64,000 nucleotides of DNA from Pseudoalteromonas piratica (GTDB lineage: Bacteria > Pseudomonadota > Gammaproteobacteria > Enterobacterales > Alteromonadaceae), in assembly GCF_000788395.1 (NCBI RefSeq), contig NZ_CP009888.1, positions 872,501-936,500 of the forward strand. The letters run 5' to 3'. A program made the position numbers and the translations under genes. The notes below the pieces were generated by a model, which saw only the letters and a list, made by a program, of their open reading frames with translations, ran no database searches and was not told where the DNA came from. Below are positions 1 to 10,969 of the stretch, one piece after another. Within the stretch, counting starts at the first letter, position 1; each line of letters begins with the position of its first letter.

Positions 1-1989
<1,989 letters not shown>

Positions 1990-2124
1990 ACAACGCCAAA
2001 GTGGTTTAGACTCGTTAGAAGTTGAATAGTCTCTGAAAAAAAGAGACAAATACTAAAGTAGACATTTACTTAAAAAAAGCTTTCCAGATTTAGATTTAAG
2101 ACAAGCTCTTAAGTCAACCGAATT

Positions 2125-2242
2125 TGCTTGGTGACTATAGCGTTTTGGAACCACCTGACCCCATGCCGAACTCAGAAGTGAAACGAAACAGCGTCGATGA
2201 TAGTGTGGGTTCGCCCATGTGAAAGTAGAACATCGCCAAGCT
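2125..2242 (+). rRNA. rrf: 5S ribosomal RNA
   Basis: A 118-base gene with the conserved core cacctgaccccatgccgaac at about 2151-2170. Its ends can pair to form the terminal helix (tgcttggtga with tcgccaagc). It lies about 135 bases after the 23S gene, with no tRNA between, and is followed directly by a strong terminator, so it ends the rRNA operon. The 23S-5S spacer holds A/T-rich sequence with short complementary stretches, probably RNase processing sites. Confidence 0.97.
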
Positions 2243-2253
2243 CCTAATTAAGT

Positions 2254-2284
2254 AAAAAGCCCGCTCAATGAGCGGGCTTTTTGC
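2254..2284 (+). terminator. Rho-independent terminator of the rRNA operon
   Basis: A perfect 8-bp GC-rich stem (gcccgctc at 2259-2266 with gagcgggc at 2270-2277) closes a 3-base loop and is followed by a run of T. The flanking A tract extends the helix. It sits 12 bases after the 5S gene. Confidence 0.95.
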
Positions 2285-2633
2285 GTTCTGGGCTAAGCAA
2301 GGTCACTGTGTTATAGCCACCCTTGTAACTGAGTGGAAGTTACGATCCTGAATGAGCTACTTTAATTTTCCTGTAAATTACCTATCCGTTTTTAGCTAAG
2401 TTAGCTTAGCAAAGGCACATTCTAAAAAAGTAGGACTGATTTTCTTATGTCTTATAAACGTAATATAGTAGTATTGAATTGCTACTAGGCTTGTTAAGTC
2501 AGGCTTTCCCCTGATTAACATTAGCTAACTTTGTTGTAATAATTGACTTCTTTATGCCGATATAAAAGTAAAGTACCGCTTCCTACTTTATTTGTGCGCG
2601 GAAAAGTATTGCCAAAAATAATATAATAAAAAT
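2285..2633. other. Intergenic region between rrn terminator and the HD-GYP-like gene
   Basis: About 350 bases without a convincing gene. A short inverted repeat (gctaag/cttagc) lies near 2395-2411. A possible -35 (ttgact) lies near 2543, but no well-spaced -10 accompanies it, so no promoter is called. Confidence 0.5.
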
Positions 2634-4133
2634 ATGAAACGCTTTATTCAGTATCAAACAGATCGATTGTCCGCTATTCCTAATATGGCGAGTGCGATCT
2701 CGAAAAAAATATCAGAGTTCCAATTTGACTACAGAAAGATGTTGGAAGAAGCCTCTGTGTTTTTTGAATCACATTACGAATATGAAGCTGAACTTGCACA
2801 GATAAAGAAGAAAAATACGGCTTATCAAGAGCATATTGATATAGTTGAGAATTATAAAAAGGAAAAAGGTAAGCTGCCCATAATCAAAGGGCAACGTTCT
2901 GCACAGCGTTATCTTGAAAAGTTACATCAAAAAATAGATAAAGGTGAATTGCGAATTAAGCAAATCGCTACGGAGCGCTTAAAAGCCCGTGGTGAGCGCT
3001 ATATCGCGCTGGAAAAGCTCATTGACAACATTCTTGATTTACTTGATGGACCAAAAATATTTAGCCAGTTTTTAGGCACTATGGTGTTATCAACACCATT
3101 ACCGAATGAGACTGTACGCTGTACACGTAATGAAAAAAACAAACCTATTTATATTACTGCGTTAACCGTTGCTCTGTTTGAGGAAACACGTTTATTTTAT
3201 CAGTATAAATCTCCTTACTTAAAGCAAGCCTTGAGCGATGTCATTGGTGATGACAAAGTTAGCTTAATGCAACGTCATGATCATAAACCTTTCTCTAAAG
3301 AGCAGAAAATGGCTTATCGTGAGGAAGTATTGAAGCCCATTGTAAAAGCCACATTATTACGTCATATCGGTTCTTATTCACCACATGCGGAAGCAATTTA
3401 TCAAGGTAATCGTTTCCGTTTGCTAGATGTTGAAGAGCGCAATAAGTTACTCTCAAGTATTAAACGTCACTCCTATTTATACCTTAGTCAGGGCGTAGGC
3501 TTGCCACAAAAGCGTTTTGACAAAAAAGAAGAGCGTGACGAATTTTTCGCAGTGGAAAATGCGAAGTTAGAGTTTATGAAGCAGTTACTTGATTTTGATA
3601 ATCAGGGGCCAGAGCTACGAGACTTAATTCGTATACCTATGGTTTACGCATCATTTATGTTATCGACAAAGGAAGAATACGATTACCGTAATATGTATCG
3701 TGCGTATGACATTCTCAAAGATGGCATGAAGCAAGGTGAATATAATGCCAACTTTTGTGCACTTTTTCTAAGAATGGTGGGACGCTTTCCATTAGGCAGT
3801 GGTATCTATTTTATTTCCAATGATACTGAGCAAATTGAAAAAGGGATTGTTTCTTCATTGTTTCCAAAGAACCCAGAAGAACCCTATGTTAAACAAATTA
3901 CTCGTAATCATATTCAATCGTTGAGTCAGAGCGAGGTATTGGTTGTTCGAAGTACCAATATATACTTTGATTCCACACGAGAAAATTCAGGCATAGATGA
4001 GGCGATCTTTACACAACGATACCAACCGCCATATGTATGGAATGCTAATGAAGTATGGGAAGTTCAAGTGCCAGCTTTAGTTTTTTGGAAGAAAGATGGC
4101 ACCATAAAGCAAAGTAATTTATCGCAGATTTAA
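2634..4133 (+). CDS. Probable degenerate HD-GYP domain protein
   Basis: A 499-residue soluble protein with no signal peptide. Residues about 50-130 are charged and likely coiled-coil. Residues about 175-290 and 325-400 resemble an HD-GYP domain. LLRHIGSYSP (241-250) sits where LLHDIGKI would be, followed by an LLDVEERNKLLSSIKRHSYLY stretch (263-283) like the conserved EE..I..H helix. GRFPLGSGIYF (383-393) matches the usual yPlGs.V.L end of such domains. The HD pair is replaced by RH and the HHE..DGxGYP segment is missing, so phosphodiesterase activity against cyclic-di-GMP is unlikely; a binding or scaffold role is possible. Assignment is by eye and moderate. It runs convergent to the permease gene, with stop codons overlapping by 4 bases. 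Confidence 0.5.
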   Translation: MKRFIQYQTDRLSAIPNMASAISKKISEFQFDYRKMLEEASVFFESHYEYEAELAQIKKKNTAYQEHIDIVENYKKEKGKLPIIKGQRSAQRYLEKLHQKIDKGELRIKQIATERLKARGERYIALEKLIDNILDLLDGPKIFSQFLGTMVLSTPLPNETVRCTRNEKNKPIYITALTVALFEETRLFYQYKSPYLKQALSDVIGDDKVSLMQRHDHKPFSKEQKMAYREEVLKPIVKATLLRHIGSYSPHAEAIYQGNRFRLLDVEERNKLLSSIKRHSYLYLSQGVGLPQKRFDKKEERDEFFAVENAKLEFMKQLLDFDNQGPELRDLIRIPMVYASFMLSTKEEYDYRNMYRAYDILKDGMKQGEYNANFCALFLRMVGRFPLGSGIYFISNDTEQIEKGIVSSLFPKNPEEPYVKQITRNHIQSLSQSEVLVVRSTNIYFDSTRENSGIDEAIFTQRYQPPYVWNANEVWEVQVPALVFWKKDGTIKQSNLSQI

Positions 4134-5383
4134 GTTAATTTACTCACTTGTTGATTTGGCAAAATTTTTCTTTTTTGCCATTTCACAAGAGGCAACAGAA
4201 TGGCGATTAATAGAATGGCATAAATCATATGTGGACCTATGCCAAACATTAAAGCAAAGCATGCTGAAAAGCCGAGTACTATTGTTGGCCTATGTTTTTT
4301 GTTAATTAATACCCATGCTGATGCCATTGTTGCGAGGTAAATCAAAACAAAAACGCCATTCACCCAATTGATTAAATCTTCTAAGTCTTGCCCAGTAAAA
4401 TGTGTAATAACTAACACTATGGCCATAATCAATAAAACGGTTGATAACGCACGGTGCGGCACCCTATGTTGATTCGTATGAGCTAATGCCTTTGGTAATA
4501 CCCCTTGTTCGGCAAAGCTTGCAACGAGCTTAGCTAAGCTAGCTGTGTAAACATTAATAGTCGCAAGGCCACCTGCCGCACCTAGTATGCCAATTATATA
4601 GCTGCCATTATCAAAAAACTGATCAAACACGCCTACGATAGCCAGTTTAGCGTCATTAGGATGGTTGAGTACCAACACTGTAGAGATTACATAAACAATG
4701 CCGACAAGCGCACTGCCAATTATCATTGCAGGTATTACATCTTTAGCTGGGCGCTTAAATTCATTCGCCAGGTGAGACATGGCTTCAACACCTAAAAAGC
4801 TCCAAAAGGCTAATCCTGCAGCTTGAAATACTAGGCTAGATTCAAAATGAGTATAGGCAGGTGTGACTGTATTTACTTGACCGTTACTCGATAAAAATAA
4901 CAGCATAATAATTGTAATGATTACTAAAGTGAGTAGAAACTGTAATTTTGCTGAAACGTGAATGCCTTTACGATTTAACAAATAAAGACAAACTAGTGCA
5001 CTTAACTCCGCGAACAGAAGCTGCAAGCCATTGATGGCAATCATGCCCTGGATAAATTGAAAGGTCATAATGACTGCTGCAGGTGTACCAATAGGTACGA
5101 CTAACAGAAACATTAAACCAATCATGCGCCCCGCTGTTTCGCCAAATGCTTGTTCAACAAAATAAGCGGGCCCTCGTGAGTGAGGATGAATTGATGATAG
5201 TTTGCCAAATATATAGGTGATTGGGAGTAACCCAAAGGTCAGTAATAACCAAGCGTATATTGCATTGCTACCCGACATTTCGACGGTTAGTTGCGGCAGT
5301 ATAAATACCCCAGTTCCTAGCAAAGTAGTTGCCATCATGCCAGCACCTTGCCAGCGTCCAATGCCATTATTATTAATATTCAT
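4130..5383 (-). CDS. yjeH: APC-family amino-acid exporter, YjeH type (methionine/branched-chain)
   Basis: A 417-residue polytopic inner-membrane protein with about twelve hydrophobic segments. The N-terminal GAGMMATTLLGTGVFILPQL (residues 14-33) is the typical substrate-binding first helix of the amino-acid/polyamine/organocation superfamily. Overall it resembles E. coli YjeH, which exports L-methionine and branched-chain amino acids. It is divergent from an Lrp/AsnC regulator gene starting 150 bases away, a pairing that suggests amino-acid-responsive control. The substrate is inferred from the family. Confidence 0.82.
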   Translation of the reverse strand: MNINNNGIGRWQGAGMMATTLLGTGVFILPQLTVEMSGSNAIYAWLLLTFGLLPITYIFGKLSSIHPHSRGPAYFVEQAFGETAGRMIGLMFLLVVPIGTPAAVIMTFQFIQGMIAINGLQLLFAELSALVCLYLLNRKGIHVSAKLQFLLTLVIITIIMLLFLSSNGQVNTVTPAYTHFESSLVFQAAGLAFWSFLGVEAMSHLANEFKRPAKDVIPAMIIGSALVGIVYVISTVLVLNHPNDAKLAIVGVFDQFFDNGSYIIGILGAAGGLATINVYTASLAKLVASFAEQGVLPKALAHTNQHRVPHRALSTVLLIMAIVLVITHFTGQDLEDLINWVNGVFVLIYLATMASAWVLINKKHRPTIVLGFSACFALMFGIGPHMIYAILLIAILLPLVKWQKRKILPNQQVSKLT

Positions 5384-5532
5384 AGAGATAATGCGAGAGT
5401 AAGTTGATAGCGTTAGTATAAGAATTTTTAAACTTTCATACTGATTGAGTTACTAGGCAATATGTTACATATGCCGTTAAAATGACGGTTTTAACCAGCA
5501 CAACAAAAATATTGATTGAATGAGGAATTTGT

Positions 5533-5967
5533 ATGCAGATGGATAAGTTTGACCAGGCGATCATCGCCCAATTGAAAATAAATGCTAGGCAAAGCGTATC
5601 TGCCATCGCCGATGCTGTGAACTTATCTCGCTCTGCGGTCACTGAACGAATTAAGAAGCTTGAACGAAATGGTCAAATTAGAGGGTATCAGGTATTACTC
5701 AGTGAATCGCAAAAAGCGGGAGTGTCAGCATACTTTGAAATTCAACATCAATGTGCGCGTTGTTCAAATATCGTAAAAGTATTTCAAGTCATCCCTGAAG
5801 TGCTTACTTGTCACGGTATAACTGGTGATATGGATTTGCTCGTATTTGTTCAAACAGATTCAATGCAGCGTTTACATGAAATACGTGAATACCTAGATGC
5901 AGAGCCAGATATTGTTAAGATTAAAACGCATGTTGTTATGAGTGAATGGATAAACAATTTAGGGTAA
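5533..5967 (+). CDS. Lrp/AsnC family transcriptional regulator
   Basis: A 144-residue regulator. Residues about 1-60 form the AsnC-type winged helix-turn-helix (LSRSAVTERIKKLERNGQI, about 35-53). Residues about 65-140 form the RAM/AsnC ligand-binding domain, with the G-x-x-D pattern in HGITGDMDLLVFV. Such proteins assemble as dimers to octamers and sense amino acids. It is divergent from the YjeH-type exporter, its likely target, and is followed after 3 bases by a small membrane-protein gene. Confidence 0.9.
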   Translation: MQMDKFDQAIIAQLKINARQSVSAIADAVNLSRSAVTERIKKLERNGQIRGYQVLLSESQKAGVSAYFEIQHQCARCSNIVKVFQVIPEVLTCHGITGDMDLLVFVQTDSMQRLHEIREYLDAEPDIVKIKTHVVMSEWINNLG

Positions 5968-5970
5968 TGC

Positions 5971-6420
5971 ATGATGCAACACTTTGATCACGACTTAGAA
6001 AGAGAAAATAACCAAGCAAGAAGTTTACTGAGAGAGGATCCTGCGATACGCAGTTTACTCGAGAGAATGCCGGATTCTGTACAACATAGTTTTACAGAAG
6101 AACAATTGGCAAATTTACGTGTCGCTTTAGGAGCGCGAAGCTGGGGCAAACATCAAATTGATTTTCGCAGCACTATCTCATTTTTTTCGTATCGTTATTA
6201 TTATGTATTCGTCGCTGGTAGAAACCGCAGGGAACTATCGCGCTCTGAAAAAAGAAGAAACTTACTCATTCAATCTTTGTTGATGAGTGGCTTTTTAACT
6301 TTTTGTTCATTAATGGGATTGCTGCTTCTTTATCTGATTAAGTCAGCCATGGGGATTGATCTTTTCCCTAACTTTTCACTTGGAATTTGGAGTTGGTTCA
6401 AAGAGAACATACTGGGGTAG
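5971..6420 (+). CDS. Small membrane protein of unknown function
   Basis: A 149-residue protein beginning 3 bases after the Lrp-type regulator, so the two are probably co-transcribed; an in-frame ATG one codon later is an equally good start. The N-terminal ~70 residues are polar. A basic patch (RNRRELSRSEKRRN, about 88-101) precedes one clear membrane segment at about 105-128, suggesting the N-terminal part is cytoplasmic by the positive-inside rule. The family was not recognised. Confidence 0.7.
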   Translation: MMQHFDHDLERENNQARSLLREDPAIRSLLERMPDSVQHSFTEEQLANLRVALGARSWGKHQIDFRSTISFFSYRYYYVFVAGRNRRELSRSEKRRNLLIQSLLMSGFLTFCSLMGLLLLYLIKSAMGIDLFPNFSLGIWSWFKENILG

Positions 6421-6502
6421 CATTAACATTTGGTTACGTAAAGGGATAGTTATCTATAAATTGCTGATATAGCATGAGAGGGTTACAGGAAAAGGATAAA
6501 CA

Positions 6503-8647
6503 ATGAAAATAACAAAAACTCTCGCATTGGGTTTAGTATCAGCATCAGTGCTTGCTGCTTGCTCTGTTGATAATAGTGCTTCACAAAAAGATGCTAGTAT
6601 TGTTGCGCCAACTGCAAAAAAAATTCCCTTTGAAATCACTACACATGGTCATACACGTGTTGATAACTATTATTGGATGCGTGATGATAAACGTGAAGAT
6701 CCTGAAATTCTTGTACATTTAGAGGCTGAAAATAGCTACACCGAACAGCAGCTAAAGCATACTGAGAGTCTTCAATCTCAGCTATTTGATGAAATAAAAG
6801 GCCGCATCGTTAAAGATGATCAATCAGTACCGGTTAAAAAAGGTGATTACTTTTACGGAAGCGAAGTGAGCGGTAACAATGAATACCGCATTTATACACG
6901 TGCAAAAGATCTAGCTGGTAACAACAAAGAAGTGCTACTCGATGTTAATGAGCTAGCAAAAAATCACGATTACTTTAGCGTATCAGGCTTATCTGCAAGT
7001 CCAGATAACAAATTATTGGCCTACGGTGAAGATACTGTTAGTCGTCGAATTTATACCATTCGTATTAAAAACCTTGAAACGGGTGAATACTTAAAAGACG
7101 AAATCAAAGACACCGAGGGTGATGTTGTTTGGGGAAATAACAACAAGTTTTTCTACTACATTAAAAAAGATCCACAAACCTTGCTTGGTTACCAAGTTTA
7201 TCGACATATTCTTGGCACAGAGCAAAGCCAAGATGAGTTAGTTTACGAAGAATCAAACAAGGCTTATTACACTTACATCAGTAAGAGTAAAGATGGCCAA
7301 CTCGTGTATATCCATCACTCAAGCACTGAAGCAAGTGGTGTTTCTATTCTTGATGCAAATAATATTAACGCAACACCAAAACGCTTTATTCCTCGTGAAG
7401 CAAAGCATGAATACAGCATTGCTAAACTTAACAAAGACTTTTACATCAAAACCAATTTAAATGCAGTGAACTTTCGATTAATGAAAGTAGATGAAGCTAA
7501 TATTGGTGATAAAGCAAAGTGGCAGGAAGTAATCCCTGCGCGTGATAACGTTAAACTTGAAGATATTGAACTGTTCAACAATCACCTTGTTTATCAAGAA
7601 CGTGAAAATGGTCTATCGTACTTTACTGTGCGCCAATTAAATACTGGCAAAGAGTACAAACTAAACTTTAAAGATTCAGCATTTGCTGCGGGAATGTACG
7701 GTAACAATGAGCTTGATAACTCTTCCGTTCGTTTGTACTACACCAGCATGACAACACCTTCAAGTGTGTTTGAATATGCTTTAGAAAACGGCGAAAAAAC
7801 AGTATTGAAAGAGCAAAAAGTACTTGGCGACTTCAATGCTGATAATTACGCTTCTGAGCGCATTATGGTAGCGGCGCGAGATGGGAAACAAGTGCCTGTT
7901 TCATTGGTTTACCGAAAAGATAAGTTTAAGAAAGATGGTACAAACCCTCTTTACCAATATGGTTATGGTTCTTACGGCGCTACATTTGATCCGACTTTCT
8001 CAACATCACGACTTAGTTTACTCGATCGCGGCTTTGTTTACGCTATCGCCCATATTCGTGGTTCAGAGATGCTAGGTCGTCCATGGTATGATGATGGCAA
8101 AAAATTAACTAAGCAGAATACCTTTAATGACTTTGTGGATGTGACGAGAACACTTGTTGAAAAAGGTTATGGTGCGAAAGATAAAGTATTTGCTGTAGGT
8201 GGAAGTGCTGGCGGCCTGTTAATGGGCGCAGTCATCAACCAAGCACCTGAGTTATACCGAGGCGTCGCTGCGCATGTACCGTTTGTTGATGTGGTAACTA
8301 CGATGTTAGATGAATCGATTCCGCTCACGACTAACGAGTATGATGAGTGGGGTAATCCAAATGACAAAGTTTATTATGACTATATGTTAAGTTACTCGCC
8401 TTATGACCAAGTTAAGCGCCAAGCATACCCGAACCTGCTAGTAACAACGGGCTTACATGATTCTCAAGTACAGTACTTCGAGCCAATGAAATGGGTCGCC
8501 AAGCTACGAGAATATAAAACTGATAATAACCTGTTGCTATTTAAAACCGATATGGAAGCAGGTCATGGCGGTTCATCAGGTCGTTTCAAGCGCATTAATG
8601 ATACAGCCCTTGAGTATGCCTTTTTCCTAGATTTACTTAATAAGTAA
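6503..8647 (+). CDS. Prolyl oligopeptidase family (S9A) peptidase, oligopeptidase B-like, lipoprotein
   Basis: A 714-residue serine peptidase. Residues 1-20 form a lipoprotein signal peptide with lipobox LAAC (Cys20), so it should be membrane-anchored in the periplasm rather than cytosolic like E. coli PtrB. Residues about 40-440 are the beta-propeller that restricts access to short peptides. The C-terminal alpha/beta-hydrolase domain carries GGSAGG with catalytic Ser568, Asp653 (in GLHDSQV) and His688 (in AGHGG). The family cleaves oligopeptides after basic residues or proline; specificity cannot be settled here. A good ribosome-binding site (agga) precedes the ATG, and a terminator follows. 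Confidence 0.9.
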   Translation: MKITKTLALGLVSASVLAACSVDNSASQKDASIVAPTAKKIPFEITTHGHTRVDNYYWMRDDKREDPEILVHLEAENSYTEQQLKHTESLQSQLFDEIKGRIVKDDQSVPVKKGDYFYGSEVSGNNEYRIYTRAKDLAGNNKEVLLDVNELAKNHDYFSVSGLSASPDNKLLAYGEDTVSRRIYTIRIKNLETGEYLKDEIKDTEGDVVWGNNNKFFYYIKKDPQTLLGYQVYRHILGTEQSQDELVYEESNKAYYTYISKSKDGQLVYIHHSSTEASGVSILDANNINATPKRFIPREAKHEYSIAKLNKDFYIKTNLNAVNFRLMKVDEANIGDKAKWQEVIPARDNVKLEDIELFNNHLVYQERENGLSYFTVRQLNTGKEYKLNFKDSAFAAGMYGNNELDNSSVRLYYTSMTTPSSVFEYALENGEKTVLKEQKVLGDFNADNYASERIMVAARDGKQVPVSLVYRKDKFKKDGTNPLYQYGYGSYGATFDPTFSTSRLSLLDRGFVYAIAHIRGSEMLGRPWYDDGKKLTKQNTFNDFVDVTRTLVEKGYGAKDKVFAVGGSAGGLLMGAVINQAPELYRGVAAHVPFVDVVTTMLDESIPLTTNEYDEWGNPNDKVYYDYMLSYSPYDQVKRQAYPNLLVTTGLHDSQVQYFEPMKWVAKLREYKTDNNLLLFKTDMEAGHGGSSGRFKRINDTALEYAFFLDLLNK

Positions 8648-8656
8648 GTCACTCTT

Positions 8657-8684
8657 AAAAGGGGCTAATAGCCCCTTTTCTTTA
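8657..8684 (+). terminator. Terminator, probably bidirectional
   Basis: A 9-bp stem, aaaaggggc (8657-8665) with gccccttttc starting at 8671, closes a 5-base loop and is followed by T-rich sequence. It lies between the convergent peptidase and GST genes, and its A/T flanks allow use on both strands. Confidence 0.85.
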
Positions 8685-8689
8685 TTGTT

Positions 8690-9343
8690 TTAAACTTCTA
8701 CCCCAGCCTCATCCATTCTGACAATATCGCTTTCAGCTAACGCATCATCAATCCATTGTGCAAGAACAGGGCAACTTAACACTTTATCCATATAAGCTGT
8801 TGCCGTGGCGTTAAGTAAAATGCCATAGGTTTTAAAGCGCAGTGCAATGGGGGCATACATCGCATCCGCAATGCTCCATTCACCAAATAACCAGCCACCT
8901 TGTTGTTCAAATTGTGCATGTTGTTCGCTAAATATTTGTTCGATGCGTGCAATATCATTTAAGCTTTGTTGTGTTAGTTCTACCTTACGGTTTGCTCGAA
9001 TATTCATTGGCAGTTGATTGCGCAGAGAATTGAACCCAGAATGCATTTCAGCGGTCAATGCGCGGGCTTTTGCACGGTGCGAGGGATCACTTGGCCAACC
9101 TTGGTTTGATAAATAAGTTTCATTGATGTATTCGCATATAGCAAGGGAATCCCACACGGTTATAGTGTTATCTACTAATACAGGTACTTTGGCGATCGGT
9201 GCGATATTCTCTAGTGCAACAATAAAAGAGGGGGTTTCTAATTTTAAATTGTGTTCAGTAAAATCGAGGTTAAATTTCTTTAATAAAATCCAAGCTCTTA
9301 GGGACCAAGTCGAGTAGTTCTTATTGGCAATATATAAGTCCAT
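8690..9343 (-). CDS. Glutathione S-transferase family protein
   Basis: A 217-residue cytosolic protein with the two-domain GST layout. The N-terminal thioredoxin-like domain (about 1-80) starts with IANKNYSTWSLRAWILL, whose Ser/Tyr residues are candidates for thiolate activation, and contains the cis-proline segment KVPVLVD and the glutathione-binding DSLAICEY (about 65-72). The helical C-terminal domain contains GEWSIADAMYAPI. It transfers or binds glutathione in detoxification; the substrate is unknown. It is divergent from a LysR-type regulator 111 bases away, which may control it. Confidence 0.88.
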   Translation of the reverse strand: MDLYIANKNYSTWSLRAWILLKKFNLDFTEHNLKLETPSFIVALENIAPIAKVPVLVDNTITVWDSLAICEYINETYLSNQGWPSDPSHRAKARALTAEMHSGFNSLRNQLPMNIRANRKVELTQQSLNDIARIEQIFSEQHAQFEQQGGWLFGEWSIADAMYAPIALRFKTYGILLNATATAYMDKVLSCPVLAQWIDDALAESDIVRMDEAGVEV

Positions 9344-9454
9344 AATGGTTCACTTCTCTGTATTTATTTTATGTATAACGCCAAATGTATAGTGTTATTT
9401 AAAAACTGAATAGCGCATAATTTTTATATTATCTATCAGATTAGTTGATGTGTT

Positions 9455-10291
9455 ATGGAAATCGATGCATTAAAAAGCTTACTGGCATTTGTCGAAACGG
9501 GCAGTATTACTCGTGCTGCGAAACAGGTTAATCGCACCCAATCAGCTGTAAGTATGCAGATGAAAAAGTTAGAACAAGATTTAGGAAAGCGCTTGTTCGA
9601 AAAAAGTGGTCGCAACCTTTTGCTATCGAAAGAAGGACACCAACTCGTTGGTCATGCGAAACAACTTATAACTCATTACGATAGCACGTTAAATGCAATT
9701 AAATCGCACAATTCAAAACTCCGTATCCGGTTAGGTTGTCCTGACGATTATGCGGATACAATTCTCCCCAAGGTTGTAAAAAAAATGCATGTATTGTGGC
9801 CAGATCTAGATCTTCAAATTCGCTGTTTGCCTAGTAACCTTATTCGAGAACAACTTGATAGTGGCGAACTCGACTTAGGCATAGTTACGCGTTCTTTCGA
9901 CAGTGAAGAAGGTATCGTCATCGCAAGAGATCGTGGCGTATGGGTATGTAATGGTGATACCCGTTTAGCACAGCAAACACCATTACCGCTTGTCACATTT
10001 CAACAAGACTGTCGTTTTCACCATGCGGCGATTGAGGGACTGCATAAACAGGCTAAGCAGTTCAAATTAATAGCGATGAGTGGCAGTGTTGCAGCAATGC
10101 ATGGGTTAGTAAAAGCAGGGCTTGCGATTGGTGCAATGGCAAGCCTAAGTAAAGGTGATTTAGTTGAATTGTGTGATAGTCAATTACCTGACTTACCTGA
10201 GATTTTCATTGTGCTCATTAATAATATGCACACGAGCAGCTTTATCTCACAATCACAATTGCAACAGTTAGGCGACAGCTTTGAGCGATAA
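9455..10291 (+). CDS. LysR family transcriptional regulator
   Basis: A 278-residue regulator. The N-terminal winged helix-turn-helix (about residues 3-62, including ITRAAKQVNRTQSAVSMQMKKL) is typical. Residues about 88-275 form a periplasmic-binding-protein-like effector domain. It is divergent from the GST gene, the classical arrangement for LysR control of a neighbour. Its 3' end overlaps the convergent acetyltransferase gene by 24 bases. The effector is unknown. Confidence 0.9.
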   Translation: MEIDALKSLLAFVETGSITRAAKQVNRTQSAVSMQMKKLEQDLGKRLFEKSGRNLLLSKEGHQLVGHAKQLITHYDSTLNAIKSHNSKLRIRLGCPDDYADTILPKVVKKMHVLWPDLDLQIRCLPSNLIREQLDSGELDLGIVTRSFDSEEGIVIARDRGVWVCNGDTRLAQQTPLPLVTFQQDCRFHHAAIEGLHKQAKQFKLIAMSGSVAAMHGLVKAGLAIGAMASLSKGDLVELCDSQLPDLPEIFIVLINNMHTSSFISQSQLQQLGDSFER

Positions 10292-10735
10292 AGTCATAAA
10301 TGCACTGTTAGGATCAGCTTGGTAGTCTGCAAAAGGGCCGCACTCGACAAACCCAAATTTAGTATAAAGGTTACGTGCGGCTTGAAAATAGTCCTGTGTG
10401 CCCGTTTCAAGCGATAACACTTGATAGTGTTTTGCCATGGCAAGCTCAATAACATGTTGCAGCAATCTTGACGCAACACCCTGGCCGCGGGCTTGTTTTG
10501 CTGTTCGCATTGATTTTATTTCAGCGAATGCTGTGTTGTGGTGCTTTATTGCAATACAGCCCAGTAAGGTATTACCATGCCAAGCACTAAAAAATGTAAT
10601 GTCACTTTGTTTGAGTGCGTTAAGGTCAAGTGCATGAACGCTTTCGGCAGGTGAAGTGGCATACATGTCGTCCAAATGTTCCTGTAGCAACGCAATCACC
10701 GAAGAGCTGGATAAATCATCAATTTTAATGTGCAT
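10268..10735 (-). CDS. GNAT family N-acetyltransferase
   Basis: A 155-residue single-domain acetyltransferase. The acetyl-CoA pyrophosphate-binding motif is ARGQGVASRLLQHVIE (about residues 83-98), followed by the typical late segment with YTKFGFVECGPFADY. It transfers an acetyl group to an amine; the substrate is unknown. The gene is convergent and slightly overlapping with the LysR gene. Confidence 0.88.
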   Translation of the reverse strand: MHIKIDDLSSSSVIALLQEHLDDMYATSPAESVHALDLNALKQSDITFFSAWHGNTLLGCIAIKHHNTAFAEIKSMRTAKQARGQGVASRLLQHVIELAMAKHYQVLSLETGTQDYFQAARNLYTKFGFVECGPFADYQADPNSAFMTLSLKAVA

Positions 10736-10969
10736 AAAAAGTCTTCTATAAATAATCCAATCACGCTATTCATCTACTATGCCAAATCTTCACATTGTTT
10801 AACTTATTGTTTTTATTGGTAGGTAGCTTGTGACAATGGGTGAGTGAATGAGAGCACGATAAATTTTGCTCCCTTTTGGTGCAACTTGTGCTCGGTTCTT
10901 AAGCGTCAGCCTTGCATCTTAATTTGCTCTGAGGTTAAGCTTAATAAAATTTATGATAGCTAGTGAGTT

